A stretch of DNA of 64,000 nucleotides from JAMXLO01 sp963832895 (GCA_963832895.1 CAWHVQ010000010.1:372001-436000), one strand, 5' to 3'; counted from the first letter of the stretch, positions 47,893 to 58,092 are shown. Program-made: numbers and translations. Notes: a model not told the origin generated them from the sequence alone.

Positions 47893-48651
47893 TCATGATT
47901 CCGCAACGACCCGTGCTGCGAGCGACGGAGCAAGACGCATAAGCATCGGCAGCAGGCGAACCTTGCCGGGCAGTACCTCGTCCTTACCATGCGCGATGTC
48001 GCGCATGACGTGGTCAACCAGCGCCTCCGGCGACATCTTCGCCCTACTGACCGTACGCGTTGCCGGAGTATCGACCAGCGGTGGCAGTACTTCGACAACG
48101 CGGATGCCAACGTCACGCAACTGCCGTCGCAGCGCCATCGTAAAGGAGCGCAGACCGGCCTTAGTCGCGGAGTAGGTCGGAGCGTGTTTGGCGGGGAGCA
48201 AGGCATATCCCGACGTGACCATGACGATTATCGGGCTTCGACCCGAACGTAGAAGTGGCAGAAGCCGTCGTGTCAACAGGATCGGTCCGGTTAGGTTTAC
48301 TGCGATCTCATAAGCGATACGTTCGTCGCTGACGGACTCCTCCAAAAAATTGACCCGCTCCATGATGCCGGCATTGTTCACCAGCACATCGACCTTGCCG
48401 TAGCGGTCGCGAATGGTCTCCACGAGTGCCAGCACATCGGGGCGCGCCGTTATGTCACATTGAAACACATCGATCTTCGGGTGTTCTGCCTGAAGCTGAC
48501 CAAGCGCCATGGCATTCCGTCCACAGGCGAGGACCTTGGCACCATCGGCAGCGAACCGGATCGCGAACTGCCGACCAATTCCTGACGTGCCACCAGTTAC
48601 CAAAACGGTGCGGTCGCGCCAGGGTCCGCCGTCTGAACGGGCGTCGGTCAC
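47893..48651 (-). CDS. SDR-family oxidoreductase (DltE-like)
   Basis: The 252-residue protein has VTGGTSGIGRQFAIRFAADG near 18-37, NNAGI near 92-96, VMVTSGYALLPAKHAPTYSA near 143-162 (Ser site), and the YSATK active site near 160-164. It resembles DltE-type short-chain oxidoreductases, whose substrates are mostly unknown. It has a basic C-terminal tail (PGKVRLLPMLMRLAP). No operon partner is intact nearby. Confidence 0.88.
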   Translation of the reverse strand: MTDARSDGGPWRDRTVLVTGGTSGIGRQFAIRFAADGAKVLACGRNAMALGQLQAEHPKIDVFQCDITARPDVLALVETIRDRYGKVDVLVNNAGIMERVNFLEESVSDERIAYEIAVNLTGPILLTRRLLPLLRSGRSPIIVMVTSGYALLPAKHAPTYSATKAGLRSFTMALRRQLRDVGIRVVEVLPPLVDTPATRTVSRAKMSPEALVDHVMRDIAHGKDEVLPGKVRLLPMLMRLAPSLAARVVAES

Positions 48652-48666
48652 AGTTCGATCAGCGCA

Positions 48667-49057
48667 TCATGGAGGGGGCCTTGCGGCCTCAAGTTCCAGC
48701 TGGGAGCGCAGGCTGTCGAGATCACCCCCGACGGTCGCTGCTCCGGAACGCAACGCGACAGTCCCGAGCTTCGACTGAACCATCAATTTGTAGCGAATCC
48801 CTAGTCTCAGCATGACCGACATATAGCACTGAAGTATCGTAGTGTGCGCTCCAGAACAACGGTACGGCGTCGAACGGCTCGGACCCACCAATCATGTTAC
48901 GCGCCGCCGTCTGGCCCTGTCGTTCAGCGACAACGACGCGAATCTGTTGCCCCGTGTGCGGATCGGGCCAACGTGAGATGTCGCCGGCCGTAAAGATCAC
49001 AGGAACGCTGGTCCGCAGATACCTGTCGACGATGCGATCGATCCTCGAGCTGTTCAC
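48667..49057 (-). pseudogene. C-terminal remnant of a FAD-dependent ferredoxin reductase
   Basis: The minus strand encodes YLRTSVPVIFTAGDISRWPD, then VVAERQGQTAARNMIGG, then PFDAVPLFWSAHYDTSVLYV and GHAETRDSLQIDGSVEARDC. This is the C-terminal half of reductases of the HcaD/BphA4/rubredoxin-reductase type. A frameshift near 48722 leads to GDLDSLRSQLELEAA, the usual last helix. The N-terminal FAD and NAD domains are missing. It once delivered electrons to an oxygenase. Confidence 0.75.
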
Positions 49058-49422
49058 AGGAGCGCGGGCAATATTGACGCATCGGGTGCGCGCTCGGGGC
49101 GTACACCAGGCGCCCTGACGAGACGCTGCTGCACCTCACGCCGTGATCTCCGAATTGCCTGGCGGATGCACGGTAGACAGATGGCACCGGAGCGAGACCC
49201 TCAGCTAGGGTCCCAGTTCCTCAGGTCTCATTGAGGGTGTCCCTGACCGCGCGCACATTCGAGGTCTTGCTGCGTTCGTCACTCAGGCCGATATCGGTCG
49301 GACTGCACCGCGCTTATCGACCCTGGAAACGACATCGACCAACAAGGCACAGCCCCTCGTTCGGACGCCCACGCCAAGCCCAGGACAACGGGCGACGTTA
49401 TTTTGTCTCGGAGTTTAGTTGC
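49058..49422 (+). other. Intergenic stretch upstream of selO
   Basis: These 365 bases contain no recognisable gene. The selO frame stays open back to 49231, but that part has no SelO-like sequence and is taken as leader. A GGAG lies 9 bp before the selO ATG. Confidence 0.45.
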
Positions 49423-50901
49423 ATGTCTCTCCGCCTTCCCTTCGACAACAGCTACGCGCGGTTGCCCGCGCGCCTATTCGCTCGCCTCGATCCGACGCCT
49501 GTGGCCGCGCCACGTCTGGTTCGTTTGAATGCCTGTCTCGCCACGAACCTTGGGCTCGATCCCGAGGAGCTGGCCAGCCCAGAGGGCGTCGAGGTCCTAG
49601 CTGGGAACCGCGTGCCCGAAGGCGCGTCGCCGATCGCGCTGGCCTATGCTGGGCACCAGTTCGGCCACTTCGTTCCGCAGCTCGGGGATGGACGCGCAAT
49701 CCTGCTCGGCGAGATTGTGGGTCGGGACGGCTTGCGGCGCGACATCCAGCTCAAGGGTTCCGGGCGGACGCCCTTCTCCCGCGGCGCTGACGGCCGCGCT
49801 GCGCTCGGCCCCGTGCTGCGCGAATACCTCATCAGCGAGGCTATGGCAGCGCTCGGAGTGCCCACGACCCGAGCGCTGGCCGCAGTGGCGACCGGACAGC
49901 CGGTGCTGCGCGAGACCGCCCTGCCCGGTGCGGTTCTAACGCGTGTGGCCGCCAGCCACATCCGCGTCGGCACCTTCCAATATATCGCGGCACGGGGTGA
50001 TGTTGATGCGCTGCGAGAGCTGGCGGATTATGTGATCGCCCGCCACTACCCCGAGGCTGCAACGGCGGAGCAGCCCTATCGTGCGCTTCTGGATGCGGTG
50101 GTGGCGCGGCAGGCCGATCTCGTGGCCCGTTGGCTGCTCATTGGCTTCATCCATGGTGTGATGAACACCGACAATACCTCCATCGCCGGCGAGACGATCG
50201 ACTACGGCCCCTGCGCCTTCATGGATGCCTACGATCCGGCCACGGTATTCAGCTCCATCGACCATCTCGGCCGCTATGCCTATGGCAACCAGCCGAACAT
50301 CGCGCAGTGGAACCTCGCACGCCTCGCCGAGACGCTGCTGCCGTTGCTGGCCGAGGACGGGGAGAAGGCGCTGGCTGAAGCCGAGCAGTCGCTAGGCTCG
50401 TTCGCCGCAACCTTCCACGGAGCCTATCTCGGCGGGCTTCGACGCAAGCTCGGCCTTGCCGCGGAGCGCGAGGGCGACGCCACGCTTGCGCAAGACCTGC
50501 TGACGCTGATGGCGGAGAACCATGCCGACTTCACCTTGACCTTTCGCCTTCTTTGCGCCGCATCAGCAGGTGAGGAGGGTGATGCAGCCGTGCGCGCGTT
50601 GTTTGCGGACGGCTGCGCCTATGATGCCTGGGCCGCGCGCTGGCGCCGGCGCATGACGGACGACACCGTGGATCGGGCTGCGAGCAGCGCCGCGATGCGG
50701 GCGGTGAACCCGGCCTACATCCCGCGCAACCATATTGTCGAGGCGGCGCTCGACGCTGCGATGACCAGCGAGGATTTCGCGCCATTCGAACAACTGCTTG
50801 AAGTCGTGTCGCGCCCGTTCGAAGAGAGGCCAGGCTACGAGCGCTACGCCGCGCCACCAGCTCCGGAGGAGCGCGTGCAAAAGACCTACTGCGGGACCTG
50901 A
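49423..50901 (+). CDS. selO: Protein adenylyltransferase SelO (YdiU family)
   Basis: The 492-residue pseudokinase-fold protein starts MSLRLPFDNSYARLPARLF, as family members do. It has AGHQFGHFVPQLGDGRAILL near 72-91, QLKGSGRTPFSRGADGRAAL near 110-129 (nucleotide-binding Lys), and NTDNTSIAGETIDYGPCAF near 248-266 (the Asn and Asp that bind Mg2+). It ends TYCGT, with the conserved Cys near the C-terminus. SelO transfers AMP to Ser, Thr or Tyr of proteins and is linked to redox stress. The ATG at 49423 is chosen by homology. Confidence 0.95.
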   Translation: MSLRLPFDNSYARLPARLFARLDPTPVAAPRLVRLNACLATNLGLDPEELASPEGVEVLAGNRVPEGASPIALAYAGHQFGHFVPQLGDGRAILLGEIVGRDGLRRDIQLKGSGRTPFSRGADGRAALGPVLREYLISEAMAALGVPTTRALAAVATGQPVLRETALPGAVLTRVAASHIRVGTFQYIAARGDVDALRELADYVIARHYPEAATAEQPYRALLDAVVARQADLVARWLLIGFIHGVMNTDNTSIAGETIDYGPCAFMDAYDPATVFSSIDHLGRYAYGNQPNIAQWNLARLAETLLPLLAEDGEKALAEAEQSLGSFAATFHGAYLGGLRRKLGLAAEREGDATLAQDLLTLMAENHADFTLTFRLLCAASAGEEGDAAVRALFADGCAYDAWAARWRRRMTDDTVDRAASSAAMRAVNPAYIPRNHIVEAALDAAMTSEDFAPFEQLLEVVSRPFEERPGYERYAAPPAPEERVQKTYCGT

Positions 50902-50999
50902 CCTCGCGCGTCGGGCTCGGCGAGATGATGGGAGGACGACGTCGGCAGCGAGAGCGACTCCGGTGGCTGTCGCGCCGGCAAACTCCGAGCATGGCACAC

Positions 51000-51342
51000 C
51001 GGGTCGCAGGAGAGTTGTAACCGTCTTCGGCGGGACCGGCTTCCTGGGGCATCGGGTGGTCCGGCATCTGCTGGACGGCGGCTTCGGCGTGCGGGCCGCC
51101 TCGCGCGCCACCCGGAGCCGCCGCCGGCACTCCTCGAGCCGGATGGCGTAACTACGGATGCGATCGGAGCCGATGTGCACCACGAGACCGCCGTCGCCGC
51201 AGCGCTCGCCGGTGCCTGCGGGGCCGTGAACGCCGTCACCCCTTACGCCGACAGTGGCGGCCGGGAGACTTTCAGCGCTGTTCACGTCGAGGCGGCCACG
51301 CGCATCGCCCGGATGGCGCGCGAGGCCGGCGTGGAACGCAAT
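51000..51342 (+). pseudogene. NAD(P)H-binding (NmrA/atypical SDR) protein remnant
   Basis: After selO the plus strand reads RRVVTVFGGTGFLGHRVVRH, then LLDGGFGVRAASR, the first Rossmann unit of an atypical SDR. A frameshift near 51110 leads to AVAAALAGACGAVNAVTPYA and FSAVHVEAATRIARMAREAG. The sequence then stops at about 51342, against the end of the MFS gene on the other strand. Two thirds of the gene is missing. Confidence 0.72.
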
Positions 51343-51366
51343 GCGACCATTTGTGGTCAGCAGCGC

Positions 51367-52677
51367 CTACTCCTGGTGGACGACCAATCGCAACCCCGTC
51401 GACAACGCTGTGGTTACTGCAAGGATTGCGGCCATGGCGAGCAATCCCAAGATGAACGAGCCGGTCGAATCCTTGATCCAGCCGATCATGAACGGGCCGA
51501 AGAAGCCGCCGAGCGAGCCGATCGTCGTGATGAAGGCGAGCCCGCCGGCGGCGCCGCGTCCGGTCAGGAAGCTGGTCGGCACGGTCCAGAAGATTGCGCG
51601 CGCCGAGGTCACACCGACCAGCGCGACTGTCAAGCCGATCAGAGCCGGCGCCAGGTCCGTCCACCCGACCGAGAGAACCAGGCCGACCGTTGCCAGCAAA
51701 AAACCGAGCGTCAGGTTGAGGATTTTACGACCGGAGCGGTCGACATGGGCAGCCCAGACCAGCATGGCCACGCTGGCAAACAGATACGGTATCGCCGAGA
51801 CAAATCCGACTTCCAGGTTCGACAAACCATGCGTCTTCAAAATCTGTGGCAACCAGATGCCAATCCCATAAGAGCCAAGCGTATAGCCGAACTGGATGGC
51901 GGTCAGGATCAGCACCCGCATGTCCTTGACCGCCGATAACATCGAGTGCCGCGCACGGTCGCGCTGCTCTTCGGCCAGCATCGCGCTCATCGCCGCGCGT
52001 TCCTCGACGCTGAGCCATTCCGCCTCTTCCGGGCGGTCGGATAGCATCCTCAGGATGAAGAAGCCGATGATGGTGGCAGGGAGGCCCTCGACAACGAACA
52101 TCCATTGCCAGCCGGCCAGGCCGGCCAGACCATCCATCTGCAGCAAGAGGCTGGAGATCGGGCCGCCGAGAACCGACGATACCGGGATTGCGACCAGGAA
52201 CCATGCCAATACTTGCGCGCGGTATTGCGCCGGAAACCACGCAGCGAGGAAAAACGTGATGCCTGGGAAGAACCCGGCTTCGGCGGCTCCCAACAGCAGG
52301 CGCACAATGTAGAAGCTTGCCGGTCCGACCACAAAGGCGTTCGCTGCAGCAACCAGTCCCCAGGTGATCATGATGCGCGCGATCCAGCGTCGCGCACCAA
52401 ACCGATAAAGGATGAGATTGCTCGGGATTTCGAAGATGCTGTAGCTAGCGAACAGCAAACCGGCCCCCCAGCCAAACTCGTAGGCCGTAAGCCCAAGGTC
52501 GCGGTTCATCGTCAGAGCCGCGATGCCGACACTGGTACGGTCGAGGTAGTTGAGAATATAGGCGATTGTGAGAACCGGCAGGAATCGCCACGCCGCCTTG
52601 GACACCGCGCGGCGGCGCATTTCGGCGACCTCGGGGTCGGAATGCAACACCAGCGGATTATGCACTGCGGTCCTCAT
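51367..52677 (-). CDS. MFS transporter, anion:cation symporter type
   Basis: This protein of 436 residues has twelve hydrophobic segments and the features of the ACS family (phthalate, glucarate and similar organic anions): LTIAYILNYLDRTSVGIAAL near 36-55, then WGAGLLFASYSIFEIPSNLI and LGAAEAGFFPGITFFLAAWF. It sits in the inner membrane and should import an organic acid by proton symport. The ATG at 52677 comes directly after GGGGGGAGG, and the next in-frame ATG (52620) may be the true start. No catabolic gene lies directly beside it on the same strand. Confidence 0.88.
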   Translation of the reverse strand: MRTAVHNPLVLHSDPEVAEMRRRAVSKAAWRFLPVLTIAYILNYLDRTSVGIAALTMNRDLGLTAYEFGWGAGLLFASYSIFEIPSNLILYRFGARRWIARIMITWGLVAAANAFVVGPASFYIVRLLLGAAEAGFFPGITFFLAAWFPAQYRAQVLAWFLVAIPVSSVLGGPISSLLLQMDGLAGLAGWQWMFVVEGLPATIIGFFILRMLSDRPEEAEWLSVEERAAMSAMLAEEQRDRARHSMLSAVKDMRVLILTAIQFGYTLGSYGIGIWLPQILKTHGLSNLEVGFVSAIPYLFASVAMLVWAAHVDRSGRKILNLTLGFLLATVGLVLSVGWTDLAPALIGLTVALVGVTSARAIFWTVPTSFLTGRGAAGGLAFITTIGSLGGFFGPFMIGWIKDSTGSFILGLLAMAAILAVTTALSTGLRLVVHQE

Positions 52678-52887
52678 CCTCCCCCCTCGAAATTTTGCGC
52701 ATCGCAACCGCGCAGCACCATTACTCGCGCCGTCCATCGCATCCGACGCTCCAGTCAGCCGCTACTCCAACAGGGTTGATGCGCCAATGAATGCCTTCGC
52801 GACACACCACGAATCTACACCACCTTGACGGGCACGACCCCCAAGGCACGCTTATCGGCCAAAGCCCCGCGTCGCAGTGATCGGTGG

Positions 52888-53337
52888 CTATCCATCGCGC
52901 AACGGCGGGGTCGGGTAGGATTGTCCAGGCGGGTAAGTGTCGTGCTTCGGCACGTTGGGCTGGTCGTGGTCCCAGGGTTGTGCGCTCTTCATGAAAATGT
53001 CGGCATCCGGCTTGAACCAGCCAGGGTCGTCTAAAGTGCAGACGCGAAGTCCGACGAGGTCGGGGCGAGTCCCAACCTGCACGTACAGCGGCGTGCCGCA
53101 ATTGCCGCAGAAGACGCGGACGATGTCGTTGCCGCTGTCGGCTTTCGTGACATACCGCTTTGGTGTCCCCTGGAGGATTCGAAACCCCGCGCTAGGGACG
53201 CGAGCGGCAGGGACGTGCGCGGCGCCGCTCTGGCGTTGGCAGTCGCGGCAATGACAGCGGAGACTGAAGACGGGTTCGCCCACGGTTTCATACCGGATTG
53301 CGCCACAGAGGCAGCCGCCTGTTCTAGGGTCGGACAC
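52888..53337 (-). CDS. GFA-family (glutathione-dependent formaldehyde-activating-like) zinc protein
   Basis: The 149-residue protein has the Mss4-like GFA/CENP-V fold. Its Cys pattern is complete: GGCLCGAIRYE at 7-17, LRCHCRDCQRQSG near 26-38, and VFCGNCGTPLYV near 74-85. It binds two zinc ions. Family members speed the binding of formaldehyde to glutathione, though most of the family has no proven activity. It begins with GTG at 53337. The next gene upstream is an amidohydrolase in the same direction, 56 bp away. Confidence 0.85.
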   Translation of the reverse strand: MSDPRTGGCLCGAIRYETVGEPVFSLRCHCRDCQRQSGAAHVPAARVPSAGFRILQGTPKRYVTKADSGNDIVRVFCGNCGTPLYVQVGTRPDLVGLRVCTLDDPGWFKPDADIFMKSAQPWDHDQPNVPKHDTYPPGQSYPTPPLRDG

Positions 53338-53393
53338 GGTTGGTCTCCCGTCGATCTGCTGATCGCTGCAACGCCCCGAAGCCGGTTATGTCG

Positions 53394-54380
53394 CTAAACT
53401 TTTTTCGGCGACCAGCCATATGCTTTGGCGGTGGCACCACCCATCAGCATGGCCCGCTCACTGGCGCTCAACCGGTCAGTCTTGAGGAAAGGCTCGACCG
53501 CTTGCTCGTAGTTGACGACGGCGAACGTACGAGTCCAGTCGGTGCCCCACAGGCAGCGATCGAAACCCCAGGCGTCGAAAATGCGGGCAAGCGGGTCCCA
53601 GATGTCCGGGAACGGATACGGCTCCTTTGACAGCGTGCAGGCGCCGGTGATCTTGATCACCGCATTCTTGCGCTTGGCAAGTTCCAGCACTTTCGGAAGG
53701 TCCACCCAAGGCTGCGGCGGCGCTGGCGGCACACTCGGTTGTAAGATGCCCATATGGTCGATGATGAAGCGCGTATCGGGATAACGGTCGATTAGTTCCG
53801 TGCCCGCGTCGAGGTTACCCCAAAAAAGGACGTTGACCGGAAAATCGTGCTGAACAGCCGCGCGCAGGATACGGTTGAATCCAGGGTCGTCGGGAATGCG
53901 TTTCCCCTCCTTGGTCATGATGAGGCGGATGCCCACTGTACCGGGTGTCTTCTTCCACTCGGCGATAACGTCAGCGACCGCCGGATCGTCGGGATTGACC
54001 GGCTTGACCAGCGCGAACCGGTCTGGGTGAGCTCGCCACACCTCCGCCGCATAACTGGCATCATATTGGTACATCGAAATGGGCGAGATGTAGATCGCGC
54101 CGTCGACGCCAACTCTGTCCATCGCCGCCACCATCTCGTCGCCGGTAACGTGTGCGGGCCAATTTGGCACGCTGTGCCAGGGTCGCTCCGGCGTATTCGC
54201 TGCATAGGCATGGACCTGGGAATCAATGATCATCATGTGGGAGGCCCCTTCCGGCCGCTGCTGCGCTTCGGCGTGCGCTCCGCGCAGTAGCGCCGGCCCA
54301 GCGGAAGCCATCCCCGCCCCGAGTTGCAACACGGTACGCCGGTCGATGAGCCCATCTCCGCCAGGTGATTGGTTGGCCAT
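53394..54380 (-). CDS. Amidohydrolase family 2 (TIM-barrel) protein with Tat-type signal
   Basis: The 328-residue protein starts with a Tat-like signal (DRRTVLQLGAGMASAGPALL), so export is likely. The mature part, from MMIIDSQVHAYA, is a PF04909-type amidohydrolase. SQVHAY replaces the DxHxH motif (one metal His missing). The strand FIIDHMGI and the WGTDWTRT end motif are present. Such proteins include lactonases and decarboxylases of aromatic acids. The ATG follows GGGAGGGAGG. The last bases are 56 bp from the GFA gene. Confidence 0.85.
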   Translation of the reverse strand: MANQSPGGDGLIDRRTVLQLGAGMASAGPALLRGAHAEAQQRPEGASHMMIIDSQVHAYAANTPERPWHSVPNWPAHVTGDEMVAAMDRVGVDGAIYISPISMYQYDASYAAEVWRAHPDRFALVKPVNPDDPAVADVIAEWKKTPGTVGIRLIMTKEGKRIPDDPGFNRILRAAVQHDFPVNVLFWGNLDAGTELIDRYPDTRFIIDHMGILQPSVPPAPPQPWVDLPKVLELAKRKNAVIKITGACTLSKEPYPFPDIWDPLARIFDAWGFDRCLWGTDWTRTFAVVNYEQAVEPFLKTDRLSASERAMLMGGATAKAYGWSPKKV

Positions 54381-55079
54381 TCCTCCCTCCCAAGCACTTC
54401 ATTCTCGCACTTGCGTGCTTGCATAAAGATTTGCGGACATTCTTCAGCCCCGGTCAAGGAGATCGGTCTCTCGTGCACGACAGAATTCAACTCGGGCTCG
54501 GGGAGAAATCAGACGAAAGGCTTTCTCCGCGCATCGCCCCTCGAGCGCTTCGCCGTCGAGATCGACGCGACCACGTGTCCGCCGACGGCGGCAGCCTCAT
54601 GACATTGCCCAGCCGCATTCGCTGCACGCATCGACCAGTCGCAGCAGACCACTGGTCAATTCAGGGTTGTCGCGAGGCCACTCGCATGCATATCGTTTCG
54701 CCGAGCTCCGAACGGACGCAGCTGATATCATGAGCACCATAGAACTTGTACACCCCGAATTGCACGATGCGCTCCGCTGTGGCCAGTGGAGCCGCCGACC
54801 GCCAATTCTCTGGCGCAACGCCGCGCCGACTTGCTCAAGATCTTCGGCGCCGTTCCCAAACCGGATCTGCCTGATTTTACCGCCGCCTCGCGCGCGATGC
54901 GCGGCTCGGGCCGACGAGCGTGGCTCCGCAGCGGCCGCCGGCGCGCAATTTCTGAACGTTGAGTGCCTGTCAGGACCGCGCGCCGCATCACCGACCGACG
55001 CAATGGCGGTTTGTGCAGTTTTCCGATGTCGGTGTAGCGTAGGCGGTAACATAACTCTGCATCGGGGGACGATTGCACG
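54381..55079 (+). other. Long intergenic stretch without a recognisable gene
   Basis: These 699 bases separate two divergent genes. A minus-strand tail (YACEWPRDNPELTSGLLRLV, ending at 54597) and a plus-strand scrap (RRADLLKIFGAVPKPDLPDF, near 54825-54890) look protein-like, but I can assign neither. Both are cut by stops. They are probably the remains of two lost genes. The promoter of the gene at 55080 should be near the end. Confidence 0.35.
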
Positions 55080-56751
55080 ATGTCTGACACAATTCCTGTA
55101 TATCGCGGGCTCGCCCAGGCTTTTCGGCTGGAAGATGTAGATACAATCTTCGTGCTGACGGGCGACGGCAACATGCACTGGGAGGCAGTACCTCTCAGAA
55201 GATGAGAAGGTAAGAGCCTTCCACGTCTGGCACGAGCATTGTACGGTCGCGACGGCGTCAGCCTATGCCGTAGCATCGGGAAAGGTAGGCGTGGCATCGG
55301 TGACATGTGGACCGGGTGTCACCCAACTGATGACGGCGCTCGCGACCGCCGCCAACAGCAGAATACCGCTCGTCGTTTTCGCGGGTGAAAGTCCGATCAA
55401 TGCAAGCTGGTACAATCAGGAGATTGGTCAGGGCCCGCTGGTCGAGGCCACGGGTGCCCATTACATCGCTGCGCACAGCCTCAGACGCATGTTCGAGTAT
55501 GTATCGGAAGCATTCTATATTGCCAAGACGGAGCGTCGGCCAGTCGTGCTCGGTATTCCGATCGATCTGCAGCAGGCCCAGATCCCGACCGACATCAAAT
55601 ACGTGGCTTCTGCCAATCTGATTCCGGATACCGGACCCGTGGTGCCGCATCCGGATTACGTGAATCGGGCGGTCGAGGGCATTGCGCAAGCCGAACGCAT
55701 CATCATTATCGCGGGACGTGGCGCTCAGTTGTCCGGTGCCAAAGCGCTTTGCGAACAACTGGCGGAAAGATGCAACGGCCTGCTGGCGACTACGCTCCCG
55801 GTGCGTGGGCTTTTCGAGGGCAATCCACGTTCCCTCGGGATTGCCGGAGGTTTTTCGCATCCGGCCGCGCGCCAAGCCTTTGCAGAGTGCGATCTGGTAA
55901 TAACTGTGGGTGCCAGTCTGACCCATCATACGACCGACGGAGGAAAACTCTTTCCGCAGGCTGCGGTCGTGCAAATAGATCCGGCCCCGCAAGGCATCAG
56001 GCATGGTCAAAGAATTGCACGTACCTTTCTGCGAGCGGACGGCAGCGAGGGTCTGTCTGCAATCATCAAGGGTTTGGGGAACGCGCCTTCACACGGCCGC
56101 TCGGCAGCGTGGGACGCGGTCAGCATTGCCGGCCGGACCAGGACGGACCCTTTTGATACAATGTCCTTTGACGTTCAGGTCGGACTCCTCGATCCGCGCC
56201 AACTGGTGACCGAGCTGAGCCGAGTTATACCTAAGGACTGGGAATACGTGAATGGCTCGGGGCACAACTCATTTTTCACCGCACAGATGCAAGGCGTCAG
56301 CGCAGATCATTTCACGACGATCCGCGAATTCGGCGCTATCGGTAACGAACTCTGTTATGCTGTTGGTGTCGCCGCGGCAAGACCGGAAAGGCCCATCGTC
56401 CTGACATGCGGTGACGGCGGCTTCATGATGCACGCACAGGAACTCGACACAATTCGTCGCTACGACCTTCCTATCCTTATCTGCGTATTGAACGACGGTG
56501 CCTACGGGGCTGAAATTCATAAGCTGCGAGCCGACAAGCTGGATGACAGCGGGTCGATGTTCGGTCGTCGCCCGCTTGCGGGCATCGCCAAGGGCTTCGG
56601 CCTTCAAGGCACTACCATCACCAGCCTCAATCAGATCGGCGGATTGCTGGAGGAGTTCAAAGCGAGCAAAGAACCCACGCTCTGGGATTTCCACATTTCG
56701 GACCAGGTTGTATCGCCCATGATGCGGCGCGGCGTGATGCGACCAAGGTAA
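55080..56751 (+). pseudogene. ThDP-dependent enzyme (acetolactate synthase/benzoylformate decarboxylase-like), one frameshift
   Basis: The gene begins at 55080 (MSDTIPVYRGLAQAFRLEDV, then FVLTGDGNMHWEAV). One surplus C at 55191-55192 shifts the frame. The next frame continues LSEDEKVRAFHVWHEHCTVA, with the Glu that activates the thiazolium ring, and runs to 56751. The ThDP/Mg2+ motif is complete: CGDGGFMMHAQELDTIRRYD and LNDGAYG near the end. The central domain (IIIAGRGAQLSGAKALCEQL) is normal. Repaired length is 556 residues, usual for the family. As read, translation from 55080 stops after about 43 residues; a shorter product from 55291 would lack the Glu. Confidence 0.85.
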
Positions 56752-56884
56752 GATGGTGGGGGAAGCGCCCTCGTCTTCGGTTCGAACCCACTCACCTGAC
56801 GAACGGTTGCTCTCGGCCGTCGCAGCGCTGAGGATGGCCTAGGCTGCGGCACTCTTGCCGAAAGCAGCGGCGATAGCGGCCGTT

Positions 56885-57142
56885 TCACCGACCCGCCTGC
56901 GACCGTGAAGCCCCGACCGCGTGGTTAGCGAACTCCCGCGCGGGCTCTCGCGGCCCGGCCGGGGCGCGGCTGCGGCCGGCGCCGATCCGCTGCACCAATG
57001 TGTAGAACGCCGGCGTGAAGATCAGGCCAAAGCCGGTGACGCCGAGCATGCCGCCGAAGACGGCGGTGCCCAGGGATTGCCGCATCTCGGCCCCCGCGCC
57101 GGTTGCGACCACCAGCGGCGCCACGCCGAGAATGAAGGCGAG
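56885..57142 (-). pseudogene. C-terminal remnant of an RND efflux pump (AcrB/MexF-like)
   Basis: The minus strand encodes LAFILGVAPLVVATGAGAEM followed by SLGTAVFGGMLGVTGFGLIF and TPAFYTLVQRIG. This is the last membrane-helix pair of the inner-membrane RND transporter. It starts in the middle of the protein, fused in frame to an IS5-type transposase scrap. The other 950 residues are absent. Confidence 0.8.
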
Positions 57143-57870
57143 TTCAGCAGGAAATTCCCGGCGACGCGGTGAACGCCGCGATGCTTGGTCTTTCGCAGAG
57201 CGCCATGCTGCTTGACCCCAGCCAAAGATGCACTCGATCATCGCGCGCCGTGATTGCGACTTTGCATAACCTGTGTGTCGGGTTGTCCGTCCGTCGATGG
57301 CACTGCGCCGCCGTCTGCCCGTCTTGGACAGCCCGTTGTGCGTGACGTGCGGCGTGATCTCGGTGGCGCGCAGCCTCGCCATTCTGGTGCGTGTCGTTCC
57401 GGTGGGTTTGCCCATGGAAGTTCGAGCCTTCTCGTCACTGTCGTCCCTCGGGTGGAAGCTTCGTTGTGAGGCCCAGGCCTCGATCAACGTGCCGTCCACC
57501 GAGAAATGCTCGTCCGACAGCGGCGGCTTCACCTGAGGATGTCCAAGCAGCCGCGCCATGAACTTCTCGAACACCTCGCCGGCCTGCAGGCGTTCGTGGT
57601 TCTTGGTGAACGTCGTCGGATCCCACAGCAGATTATCCGGCGACAGGTCGATGAACCAGCGATACCGCAGGTTGTAGTTCAGTTGCTCCATCAGTTGCCG
57701 TTCCGAGCGGACGCTCAGCAACTGCTCCCGGTGGCACAGACGGTCGCCCCTCTCTCGCGTAGAGCCGGGCAAAGCTCCGGCTCAGCTCGGTCAACACATC
57801 GCGCACCAACCCGCGTATCTTGCGCAACGGATGCCCGGGCGGAACACGCGACTCAGGCGAGCTGCAGATC
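57143..57870 (-). pseudogene. IS5-family transposase, degraded
   Basis: Reading the minus strand: VPPGHPLRKIRGLVRDVLTE and LYAREGRPSVPP come in one frame. Then, in another, SVRSERQLMEQLNYNLRYRW, FIDLSPDNLLWDPTTFTKNH and DEHFSVDGTLIEAWASQRSF (first catalytic Asp). Next come RSAIDGRTTRHTGYAKSQSR and AMIECIFGWG with the last Glu, and again out of frame KTKHRGVHRVAGNFLLN. The central part is deleted and several frames are broken. It has truncated an RND pump gene, whose end follows it directly. Confidence 0.85.
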
Positions 57871-57945
57871 GGGTGGCCAGGCCGGGTTGCGCACGGGCTG
57901 GAGGCGCGCAATGCTCATCAGACTAATCTCACTGGAGGATGCGAT

Positions 57946-58092
57946 ATGACACGCCTGATCGCCGCCGCCGCGCTGCTGATCGCAATGGCTACGCCTGTAC
58001 TCGCTTGCGATTTCAACAAGTCGGCCTCGACCGATACCCACTCGACCACCGCTGCGTCTACCGGCAAATCAGCGCTGCACAGCCGCTCCTGA
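57946..58092 (+). CDS. Small secreted protein, 48 residues
   Basis: The ATG at 57946 follows GGAGG at 7 bp and opens a 48-residue frame. The first 22 residues are a clear signal peptide (MTRLIAAAALLIAMATPVLA, cleavage before CDFNKS). The mature part is short and rich in Ser and Thr (STDTHSTTAASTGKSALHSR). The Cys directly after the cleavage site could be lipidated, but the lipobox is not ideal. Its role is unknown. Confidence 0.62.
   Translation: MTRLIAAAALLIAMATPVLACDFNKSASTDTHSTTAASTGKSALHSRS

Noticed and set aside
56775..56795. GGTTCGAACCC, resembling the T-arm of a tRNA
   Set aside because: No acceptor stem, D-arm or anticodon arm can be folded around it on either strand; it is a chance palindrome.
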